From Candidatus Nomurabacteria bacterium RIFCSPLOWO2_02_FULL_42_17 (GTDB lineage: Bacteria > Patescibacteriota > Minisyncoccia > Phycocordibacterales > MFVN01), in the NCBI GenBank assembly GCA_001786095.1, contig MFVN01000025.1:1-5344 (forward strand): a stretch of DNA of 5,344 nucleotides. Reading direction: 5' to 3'. The position numbers and the translations under genes are program-made. The notes below the pieces were generated by a model. That model saw only the letters and a list, made by a program, of their open reading frames with translations, had not been told where the DNA came from and made no database searches. How positions within the stretch are numbered: position 1 is the stretch's first letter; each line of letters opens with the position of its first letter. This document shows positions 1 to 4,805 of this stretch, piece after piece.

Positions 1-1015
1 GAAAAGAAATATCAAAAGCTAGCACCAAGGGATTAAAAAGAACCATAACCAAACCGGCTAACATTAGGGCGCGCGCCGCCAAATAAGTTCGGCCGGTGGC
101 GCGCGCCAGCATTGCTAACAAACCCATTATGGTGGCGCGCACAACTGTGGCTCCCCCGCCAACCAAAATGGCAAAAACGACAAGTGCCAGCGCTGAAAGC
201 CCAATACTCGCCCCGCGCGGTAAAAAAATTGAAAAAATTTTCCGTATCCAGTTGCCGATAATAGTCACATTGAAACCCGAGAGCGCCACAATATGTATGG
301 TGCTAGTGCGTATGAATTTTTGTTCAAGCTCCTCGCCCAAGGCGGTCTTGCCACCTAAAATCAATCCTTCCGAAAGCGCGCTTTCGGGCTCGGGCACAAC
401 CGCTGAAAGATTCTTGGAAAAAGAATGTTTGATTTTAAAAAGCGCGCTTTTTATTTTACCGCCTTGTTCACGCGAGGTTATTTTAATTTCCGGATAACGC
501 ATTTCAAAAAGCACGCCGTCTTTTTTAAGATAATTGACATAGTCAAAAATTTTCCCGGTTTCGGTCGTGAAATTTTGCGGAAACGTTAATTTACCCACAA
601 CCCTCAACCGGTCGCCGTATTTATATTCAACATAGGGTTCGGTGGTGATTAAAACTTTAACATTATTTTCTAACTGTAAAACTAATTTTATATTACGTTC
701 ACGCGTCTCGGGGTCCTCGCTTATCAGCCCTTCAAAAGTAACGGTCTGTCCGATTTGCGGAGAAAGAACGGCGGTGCGATGTGAAAGCGTGAGGTCGTGG
801 GAGTGGAAGCGTAAAATACCAAGTCCGCCGGTTGCCAGAAAAATACTTATTAGTAAAATCACACGGCGGTCGGGAAAAATCAACGCGATCAGTATAAGAG
901 CGACGGCCAACGCCATTAAAAACCCGGCTACGGCGTAATCTAAATAAAAAAACGACCGCGCCAGCACGCCGAGCGCGAAACCAAAAACCATTACGAGAAA
1001 AATATTATTTTTCAC
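1..1015 (-). CDS. comEC: ComEC/Rec2-family DNA internalization channel protein, N-terminal part (runs off left edge)
   Basis: Membrane channel that carries single-stranded DNA across the inner membrane during natural transformation. The 338 visible codons are open to the window edge. Three hydrophobic segments lie at about residues 3-20, 27-47 and 52-69. An OB-like region (DUF4131 type) follows at about 80-180, with KYGDRLRVVGKL and FDYVNYLKKDGV. The Competence domain then starts with PEPESALSEGLILGGK (208-223), the hallmark HIVALSGFNVTII (241-253) and VVRATIMGLLAMLARATGR (291-309), ending at -NPLVLAFDISF. These motifs are diagnostic of the family. The GTG start at 1015-1013 is chosen because an in-frame TAA lies only four codons upstream; it overlaps the rnhA stop as GTGA, and a weak AGGG lies 11 nt upstream. 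The remaining transmembrane core and any metallo-beta-lactamase-like C-terminal domain lie outside the window, so their presence cannot be judged. Confidence 0.95.
   Translation of the reverse strand, partial: MKNNIFLVMVFGFALGVLARSFFYLDYAVAGFLMALAVALILIALIFPDRRVILLISIFLATGGLGILRFHSHDLTLSHRTAVLSPQIGQTVTFEGLISEDPETRERNIKLVLQLENNVKVLITTEPYVEYKYGDRLRVVGKLTFPQNFTTETGKIFDYVNYLKKDGVLFEMRYPEIKITSREQGGKIKSALFKIKHSFSKNLSAVVPEPESALSEGLILGGKTALGEELEQKFIRTSTIHIVALSGFNVTIIGNWIRKIFSIFLPRGASIGLSALALVVFAILVGGGATVVRATIMGLLAMLARATGRTYLAARALMLAGLVMVLFNPLVLAFDISF
68..107. repeat. Pair of GGCGCGCGCC palindromes in comEC
   Basis: Identical 10-bp palindromes at 68-77 and 98-107, exactly 30 bp apart, fall on Ala-Arg-Ala codons in LARATGRTYLAARAL. 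Repeated residue use explains much of this, so they are probably not functional as a pair. Confidence 0.45.
370..387. repeat. 18-bp perfect palindrome in comEC
   Basis: CCGAAAGCGCGCTTTCGG is fully self-complementary and encodes PESALSE within the conserved ComEC start of the Competence domain. It shares the core AAAGCGCGCTTT with the palindrome at 436-453. Confidence 0.6.
436..453. repeat. Second 18-bp perfect palindrome in comEC
   Basis: TAAAAAGCGCGCTTTTTA is fully self-complementary and encodes KSALF. Its centre lies 66 bp (22 codons) from the centre of the palindrome at 370-387, and both share the 12-bp core. Confidence 0.6.
1012..1015 (-). promoter_or_regulatory. GTGA stop/start overlap, rnhA to comEC
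   Basis: The comEC GTG (1015-1013) overlaps the rnhA TGA (1014-1012). This decides the comEC start, because an in-frame TAA lies just upstream. Only a weak AGGG, 11 nt away, could serve as a ribosome site, so coupling is likely. Confidence 0.8.
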
Positions 1016-1581
1016 AAGATTTTATGCCCTAAGAATTTTTGGTAATCAGCCAGTGTTCCGCGGAAAGGGTCGGGATGACCACCCAAAGAAAAACCGACAG
1101 CGATTTTGTCGCAACGCTCATTTAAAACCACGCCCGTGTGCGCCAGAACTAGTTTCCATTCTATACTATTTCCGGATTGTTTTATTTTTAAATCCAGTTC
1201 TATTAATTCCCGCCATAAATCCTGATTCAAAACGGGTTTACGGTTTTTCGTGCGCCAGCCGTTTTTTTGCCAATTACGCGCCCATTGAGTAATACCCTTT
1301 AACACATACTCGGCGTCGGTGTGGATGATGAATTTAAAGTTTTTAAAGTTCGTAAAGTAATCCAGGGCTTTAATTACCGCAGTTAATTCCATGCGGTTAT
1401 TGGTGGTCATTTTTTCTCCCCCGCCGATTTCAAAGACCCCCTCCTTACTCCTCCCCCTTAGTAAGGGGGAGGCTGGGTGGGGGTGAAATAAAATGACGGC
1501 CGCCCAGCCACCCGGCCCCGGATTGCCGGATGAACTGCCGTCAGTGTAAATTATTATTTTTTCTTTTTTATCTTCATTCAT
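1012..1581 (-). CDS. rnhA: Ribonuclease HI with an in-frame palindromic-repeat insert
   Basis: Cleaves the RNA strand of RNA-DNA hybrids (R-loops, primers) in the cytoplasm. The RNase HI fold is clear: YTDGSSSGNPGPGGW (12-26), TTNNRMEL (59-66), HTDAEYVLKGITQW (87-100), NGWRTKNRKPVLNQDLW (107-123) and AHTG...NERCDKIA (147-161). All catalytic residues are present: D14, E65, D89, H148 and D158 (E. coli D10, E48, D70, H124, D134). At 189 aa it exceeds the 155-aa E. coli enzyme. About 17 residues of the excess (33-49, HPHPASPLLRGRSKEGV) come from a palindromic element sitting in the first beta-hairpin, before GGGEKMTTNNRMEL. The basic helix region (ITQWARNWQKNGWRTKNRK) is retained. The ATG overlaps the recJ stop as ATGA and has no Shine-Dalgarno, which implies translation coupled to recJ; the TGA stop overlaps the comEC start. 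The enzyme is probably active because the insert is in a loop away from the catalytic residues, which is an inference. Confidence 0.96.
   Translation of the reverse strand: MNEDKKEKIIIYTDGSSSGNPGPGGWAAVILFHPHPASPLLRGRSKEGVFEIGGGEKMTTNNRMELTAVIKALDYFTNFKNFKFIIHTDAEYVLKGITQWARNWQKNGWRTKNRKPVLNQDLWRELIELDLKIKQSGNSIEWKLVLAHTGVVLNERCDKIAVGFSLGGHPDPFRGTLADYQKFLGHKIL
1435..1484 (-). repeat. Palindromic element inside rnhA (copy 1)
   Basis: It has a perfect 11-bp inverted repeat, CCTCCCCCTTA (1450-1460) and TAAGGGGGAGG (1462-1472), with outer GACCCC and GGGGGT ends. On the coding strand it is translated as HPHPASPLLRGRSKEGV inside RNase HI. It is clearly related to the element at 1938-1991 in core sequence, outer ends, orientation and reading frame. 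No T-run follows on either strand, so it is not an intrinsic terminator. Confidence 0.85.
1578..1581 (-). promoter_or_regulatory. ATGA stop/start overlap, recJ to rnhA
   Basis: The rnhA ATG (1581-1579) overlaps the recJ TGA (1580-1578). There is no Shine-Dalgarno before the rnhA ATG, so re-initiation by ribosomes finishing recJ is the likely mode of translation. Confidence 0.8.
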
Positions 1582-3281
1582 ATAATATCAACAATGCGTA
1601 ACCGCAGATCTTTGGAGCCGTTCCAGCGCGAGAGTTCTATGTGGGCAAGCATGTTAATTCGCCCGCCGGCCATCGGCGGGCGGATAAATTTTTCCGGTTG
1701 AGAAAAAAAACTAATAGCTTTTATTTTGCGCTTGCCCGCCGGTGAGGCGGGGCCGTTCTCGTCCAAGAAAGTTATTTCTAAATGCTCTTGACCTTTGCCG
1801 AATTGTCGTATCTCATTTACCGTTATGTTTTCAAACAAAAAAATTGGTTTAGGATTACCAACGCCGAAGGGTGCCAGCTGTTCTATTTGTTTGTAAGTTT
1901 CCAAATTTACTTCACCTAAGGTAATTTTAGCATCATAGACCCCTTCCCTCCTACCCCTTGATAAGGGGGAGGTGCCGGAGGCGGAGGGGGTAATTTTTCT
2001 AAAGGATTCTGATAGCGCCTCTTCCAAAAAATGAACTTGTTCGCGGGTCATGGAAAATCCACCAGAAAGCTCGTGTCCGCCGAAATCGGTAAAAATATCA
2101 TCTGACAAAGAAGACATGAGATCCACCACACTAACACTACCATCCGAACGACAAGAACCCTTGAGTTCGCCTGAACTCTCGCCATCACCGCCCCACACAA
2201 AAACCGGACACCTAAGTTCTTCACACAGCCGACCAGCCACCAATCCTAAAACACCCGCCCGCCACTTTGGATTACCTATCACAACTACTTCGCGTATATT
2301 TCGACGATCAAGCGTTACATGTGCCTCGCGCATAATCTGCGTCACTAAAATTTTCCGTTCATTATTTATTTTTAAAAGATAGTCGGAGAGAGAGAGCGCG
2401 GCCAGCGGATCAGAGGTGGAAAGCAATTCATACGCCCGCCAAGGCGAATCCATGCGCGAGGCGGCGTTAATACGCGGAGCTAAAGTAAAAGCAATATCGT
2501 CTTCGGAAAGAAAACGTGTATCGACGCGAGCCTGTCGCCATAATTCAGTAAGTCCCGGACGACGATCTCTGCGTAAAACTTTTAAACCAAAATGAGCCAG
2601 CGCGCGGTTTTCGCCCAAAAGCGGAACCATATCCGAAAGCGTGCCGATGGCTACGAGATCCAGAAGCCATTTTTCAAACCCTTCCGGAATTTTCCAATAC
2701 TCGCCGTATTTTTTCACTAACGCCTGTACTAATTTAAAAGCCACGCCGGCTCCACATATCATTGGTTCTGGATAATTTCCTAATTTGGGATTAACAAGCG
2801 CGTAGGCGCGCGCTCCACCATCGGGCGGAACAAGATGGTGGTCAGTAATAATTACATCCAGTCCTAAAGCTGTGGCCGTAGCAACTTCCTGTATGTCGCC
2901 CGTGCCTAGATCCACAGTGATAAGAACTTTGGCGCCCAGCGCGGCAAGTTTTTCCACGGCTTTGATACTTAAACCATAACCCTCACTATTGCGGTCGGGA
3001 ATATAAAATTCAATATTAGTATGACCGATTTGGCGAAAAAAATCGTGTAAGATCGCCGCGCCCGGCAAGCCGTCGCAATCGTAATCGGCGAAAACGGCGA
3101 TTTTCTCGCGCGCTTCAGTCGCTTCAAAAATGCGCACGACGGCTTTTTCCATGTCCGGCAGTAAAAAGGGGTCATGTAAATCGCGCGCGTAATCGGGATT
3201 CAAAAATTTTTCGGCCTCTTCGGCCGTTTTGATTCCGCGATTCTCCAAAAGCGTCCGCAACAGCGGGGAATAATTTTCCAT
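1578..3281 (-). CDS. recJ: Single-stranded-DNA-specific 5'-3' exonuclease RecJ
   Basis: DHH-family nuclease that degrades single-stranded DNA 5' to 3' in recombination and mismatch or base-excision repair. It is 567 aa, typical for the family. The DHH domain shows ADYDCDG (65-71), TVDLGTG (122-128), TDHH (146-149), CGAGVAFKL (176-184) and AIGTLSDMVPL (211-221), so the metal-binding aspartates and histidines are all present. APRINAASRM (268-277) links to the DHHA1 domain, with RAGVLGLVAGRL (341-352), RSDGSVSVVDLM (378-389) and FGGHELSGGFSM (400-411). The OB domain (about 450-567) has IEQLAPFGVGNPKPIF and ends in LRLRIVDI. The ATG at 3281 is the only reasonable start, since an in-frame TAA lies five codons upstream; the N-terminus is slightly shorter than in many RecJs. 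Three hairpin-type segments sit in loops: residues 431-448 (between DHHA1 and OB), about 510-517 and 534-541. It heads a recJ-rnhA-comEC operon and is divergent from the HIT gene. Confidence 0.96.
   Translation of the reverse strand: MENYSPLLRTLLENRGIKTAEEAEKFLNPDYARDLHDPFLLPDMEKAVVRIFEATEAREKIAVFADYDCDGLPGAAILHDFFRQIGHTNIEFYIPDRNSEGYGLSIKAVEKLAALGAKVLITVDLGTGDIQEVATATALGLDVIITDHHLVPPDGGARAYALVNPKLGNYPEPMICGAGVAFKLVQALVKKYGEYWKIPEGFEKWLLDLVAIGTLSDMVPLLGENRALAHFGLKVLRRDRRPGLTELWRQARVDTRFLSEDDIAFTLAPRINAASRMDSPWRAYELLSTSDPLAALSLSDYLLKINNERKILVTQIMREAHVTLDRRNIREVVVIGNPKWRAGVLGLVAGRLCEELRCPVFVWGGDGESSGELKGSCRSDGSVSVVDLMSSLSDDIFTDFGGHELSGGFSMTREQVHFLEEALSESFRKITPSASGTSPLSRGRREGVYDAKITLGEVNLETYKQIEQLAPFGVGNPKPIFLFENITVNEIRQFGKGQEHLEITFLDENGPASPAGKRKIKAISFFSQPEKFIRPPMAGGRINMLAHIELSRWNGSKDLRLRIVDII
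1660..1682 (-). repeat. GC-rich hairpin in the recJ OB domain (inner copy)
   Basis: Perfect 9-bp arms, CGCCCGCCG (1660-1668) and CGGCGGGCG (1674-1682), flank a 5-base loop. It is translated as RPPMAGGR (RecJ 534-541), in a loop before the last OB strands where the family usually has a shorter turn. It is probably a small inserted element; a coincidence of codons is less likely given the arm length. Confidence 0.65.
1734..1753 (-). repeat. GC-rich hairpin in the recJ OB domain (outer copy)
   Basis: CCCGCC (1735-1740) and GGCGGG (1746-1751) pair around GGTGA; the pairing can be extended to GCCCGCC/GGCGGGGC with one bulge. It is translated as about GPASPAGK (RecJ 510-517) in a beta-hairpin turn. 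It is similar in style to the hairpin at 1660-1682. Confidence 0.55.
1938..1991 (-). repeat. Palindromic element inside recJ (copy 2)
   Basis: The inverted repeat CCTACCCCTT (1950-1959) and AAGGGGGAGG (1963-1972) has one mismatch, with outer GACCCC and GGGGGT ends. It is translated as TPSASGTSPLSRGRREGV at RecJ residues 431-448, in the linker between the DHHA1 and OB domains. It shares core, orientation and frame with the rnhA copy 504 bp away; the left arm of the coding-strand copy is 4 bp longer here. Confidence 0.85.
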
Positions 3282-3283
3282 TA

Positions 3284-3292
3284 TGGTATAAT
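3284..3292 (+). promoter_or_regulatory. Extended -10 promoter for the HIT gene (leaderless)
   Basis: TGGTATAAT is a perfect extended -10 (TGn plus TATAAT). It ends 6 nt before the A of the HIT start codon, placing the expected transcription start at or within a base of position 3299. No convincing -35 is seen 17 bp upstream, which an extended -10 can tolerate. A leaderless mRNA is an inference from this spacing and from the lack of a Shine-Dalgarno. Confidence 0.65.
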
Positions 3293-3299
3293 CTTACCA
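3291..3299 (-). promoter_or_regulatory. Extended -10 promoter for the recJ-rnhA-comEC operon
   Basis: Read on the minus strand this is TGGTAAGAT: a TGn extension and a 4-of-6 match to TATAAT (TAAGAT). It would start transcription around 3284-3281, within a few bases of the recJ ATG at 3281. That would explain why recJ has no Shine-Dalgarno. It is weaker than the opposing box and overlaps it by two bases. Confidence 0.45.
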
Positions 3300-3712
3300 T
3301 GGACGACTGCGTTTTCTGTAAAATCGTGAAGAAGGAAATACCGGCAACGGTAATTTATGAAAACGAGAAAATACTGGCATTTTTGGATATTAGTCCGATA
3401 AACTTCGGGCATACCTTGGTTATTCCCAAAAAACACTTTCCAAACATATATGAAACGCCCGATGAGGAGTTGTGCGCTATGACTACCGTTGCCAAAAAAA
3501 TCGCGCAAGCCATACGGGACGCTTTGGTCGCTGACGGCGTAAATATAGCCATGAACAACAATCACGCCGCCGGCCAGCTGGTTTTTCATTCGCACTTGCA
3601 CGTGATTCCCCGCTTCACCAACGATGGCTATGAACCTTGGCGTTCGCGCAAACCCTATAAAGAAAACGAGGCCGTTTCTGTCGCCCAAAAAATAAAAGAA
3701 AGTTTGAAGTAA
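3299..3712 (+). CDS. HIT-family (histidine triad) nucleotide-binding hydrolase, HINT-like
   Basis: Small cytoplasmic protein of the histidine triad superfamily. Family members hydrolyse nucleoside phosphoramidates or dinucleoside polyphosphates; the actual substrate cannot be read from sequence. At 137 aa it has normal length. The catalytic triad motif is FHSHLHVIPR (96-105), with H97, H99 and H101. The N-terminal CVFCKIVKKEIPA (4-16) and KKHFPNI (44-50) supply C4, C7, H46 and H97 as a probable zinc site, as in zinc-bearing HIT proteins. FLDISPINFGHTLVIPKKH (28-46) and NIAMNNNHAAGQ (82-93) are typical nucleotide-pocket segments. The ATG lies 7 nt after a perfect extended -10 box, so the mRNA is predicted to be leaderless, which fits the absence of a Shine-Dalgarno. 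The gene is divergent from recJ and convergent with pgk, leaving a single base between the two stop codons. Confidence 0.95.
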   Translation: MDDCVFCKIVKKEIPATVIYENEKILAFLDISPINFGHTLVIPKKHFPNIYETPDEELCAMTTVAKKIAQAIRDALVADGVNIAMNNNHAAGQLVFHSHLHVIPRFTNDGYEPWRSRKPYKENEAVSVAQKIKESLK

Positions 3713-3896
3713 TTTATTTCAACGCGCGCAAACCCGGCAAGGTGCCTTTGGCTAAAAATTCCAACATGGCGCCGCCGCCGTTTGATATAAAAATTCTGGT
3801 GGGTAGTTTATGATTTTTATTGGACAACGCGGCTAAAGTATCTCCTCCTCCGATGACAATGCGGGCGCGCGATTTTATTGCGGCTTTCCATATTTT

Positions 3897-3899
3897 TTA
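3897..3899 (-). other. Premature in-frame stop codon (TAA) in pgk
   Basis: Read on the minus strand the context is GGG GCG ACA TAA AAA ATA TGG. The protein similarity to PGK continues in the same frame on both sides, so this is a nonsense change and not a frameshift. The A6 run next to it is a homopolymer, but an insertion or deletion there would shift the frame and would not create this pattern. TAA also ends pgk itself and the HIT gene, so codon reassignment is not supported. Confidence 0.85.
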
Positions 3900-4355
3900 T
3901 GTCGCCCCGCCATAACCAAATTCGTATTTCCCCAACGGGCCGTTCCAAAGAATAAACCGAGCTCGGCGCACCAGCGCAAACAAGGTTGCCGTTGCTTTCG
4001 GTCCGATATCAGAAATGATTTCATTTTTCAAAACCTTGTCTGCCGTTTTTGTTTTTTGTTTTCTGCCAACACTAACAACCACGTCTTCCGGTAGAATTAT
4101 TTTGGGGTTGCGCGCGAGTTTTTTCAAACCGTATTTTTTCCGGTCGGCCAGCGATTTGCCTATATTCATCCCCATTTCTTTGAAAAAATTATTAGCCAGC
4201 GCGCCGCCGATAAAAATTTTGTCGGCTTTTCTTGTGAATTTTTTGATAAGCGGAAGTTTGGTGCTGAATTTCGCACCGCCTAGAATGAAAAGAAATGGGC
4301 GGGGCGGATTTTTAAACACATGGGAAAGATTTTTAACCTCTGCTTCCAACCGCAA

Positions 4356-4371
4356 GCCCGCGTAAGCGGGC
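4356..4371 (-). repeat. Short hairpin within pgk
   Basis: GCCCGC-GTAA-GCGGGC, with perfect 6-bp arms, encodes part of LLPAYAGLRLE (PGK 144-154). The protein has normal length here, so this is not an added insert. It may be codon choice or replacement of native sequence. Confidence 0.4.
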
Positions 4372-4754
4372 AAAAGTTTCGGCAAGGAAACAATAGAGGC
4401 ATGCGCACGATGGGAATCCGGAAAAGTTTCATTTATATATATATCTCCGAGCTTGGCTAATTTTTTGGCAAAATTAAGGTCATTTTTCTCCTCGCCCGGA
4501 CCCATACGCAAATTCTCTAAAAGATGAACCCGCGCCGGCGAAAAATTTTTGGCTAAAATTTTTCGAACCGGCGCCAGCGATTGTTTTGGATCAGAATGAT
4601 GGCTTAAAATTATTATTTTCTCCATGCCTTTTTTTAATAAAAGACGAAGTGTTGGATAGGCCACATTTATGCGCGTAGCATCAAGCACTTTATTCCCCCT
4701 AATGGGAACATTAAAATCTACCCGCACCAGCGCAACCTTACCCTTCAAATTTTT

Positions 4755-4784
4755 CTCCTTACGGGAGATCTCCCGAAGGGAGAT
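4755..4784 (-). repeat. Two tandem 15-bp hairpin units in the pgk 5' end
   Basis: On the coding strand ATCTCCCTTCGGGAG (4784-4770) is followed by ATCTCCCGTAAGGAG (4769-4755), 12 of 15 bases identical. Each unit folds on itself, and the junction CGGGAGATCTCCCG (4762-4775) is a perfect 14-bp palindrome. They encode ISLRE-ISRKE (PGK residues 8-17). Without them the protein would begin MRSIRNI-KNLKGKVALVRVDFNVP-like, the canonical family N-terminus. Confidence 0.75.
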
Positions 4785-4805
4785 AATATTTCTTATCGAA
4801 CGCAT

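Larger units (their letters stand above)
3283..3300. repeat. 18-bp inverted repeat spanning the recJ/HIT divergent gap
   Basis: ATGGTA-TAATCT-TACCAT has perfect 6-bp arms around a 6-bp centre. It fills almost the whole 17-bp gap and overlaps the HIT start codon. It generates the paired extended -10 boxes and could also be an operator; the sequence does not separate these possibilities. Confidence 0.7.
3714..4805 (-). pseudogene. pgk: Phosphoglycerate kinase interrupted by an in-frame TAA at codon 303
   Basis: PGK transfers phosphate from 1,3-bisphosphoglycerate to ADP in glycolysis. The first open part (4805-3897, 302 aa) carries VDFNVP (29-34), DATR (42-45), SLAPV (76-80), ENLRMGPGEE (97-106), SHRAHAS (131-137), GGAKFSTKLPLI (176-187), GGALANNFF (200-208), DIGPK (266-270) and WNGPLGKYE (287-295). 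A TAA (3899-3897) follows. The same frame then continues KIWKAAIKSRARIVIGGGDT, with GGGDT at 319-323 and SNGGGAMLEFLAKGTLPG at 341-358, and ends in TAA at 3716-3714. With codon 303 read as sense the product is 363 aa, complete for this compact PGK type. The truncated product lacks the nucleotide-binding GGGDT and the catalytic glycine-rich loop, so it should be inactive. E or K would fit at the stop (GAA or AAA to TAA, one substitution). Residues 8-17 are a tandem hairpin insert. GGAG is 13 nt upstream of the ATG, a poor ribosome site. Standard annotation may call only 3897-4805. Confidence 0.9.

Noticed and set aside
96..938. Plus-strand open frames at 96-497 and 642-938
   Set aside because: They are antisense shadows of comEC, whose minus-strand frame has unmistakable ComEC motifs through this region.
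1450..1472. Intrinsic terminator at the GC-rich inverted repeats
   Set aside because: These hairpins lie inside coding sequence and neither strand has a following T-run.
2050..2382. Plus-strand open frame opposite recJ (and 4015-4365 opposite pgk)
   Set aside because: Both lie opposite well-conserved RecJ or PGK motifs and encode low-complexity Ser/Pro- or Phe-rich sequence.
3281..3688. Minus-strand open frame of 135 codons opposite the HIT gene
   Set aside because: It lies wholly antisense to a clear HIT gene, its predicted protein has no recognisable motif, and it arises from codon bias on the other strand.
3897..3899. Reassigned stop codon (alternative genetic code)
   Set aside because: TAA ends pgk and the HIT gene at their expected C-termini, and TGA ends recJ and rnhA at expected lengths, so both act as stops.
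3890..3905. A frameshift as the cause of the broken pgk
   Set aside because: The sequence similar to PGK before and after the TAA is in the same frame, so no insertion or deletion is needed; one substitution explains it.
4356..4371. GCCCGC/GCGGGC hairpin as another insertion in pgk
   Set aside because: The protein segment aligns with the family without extra residues, so it is not an added element.
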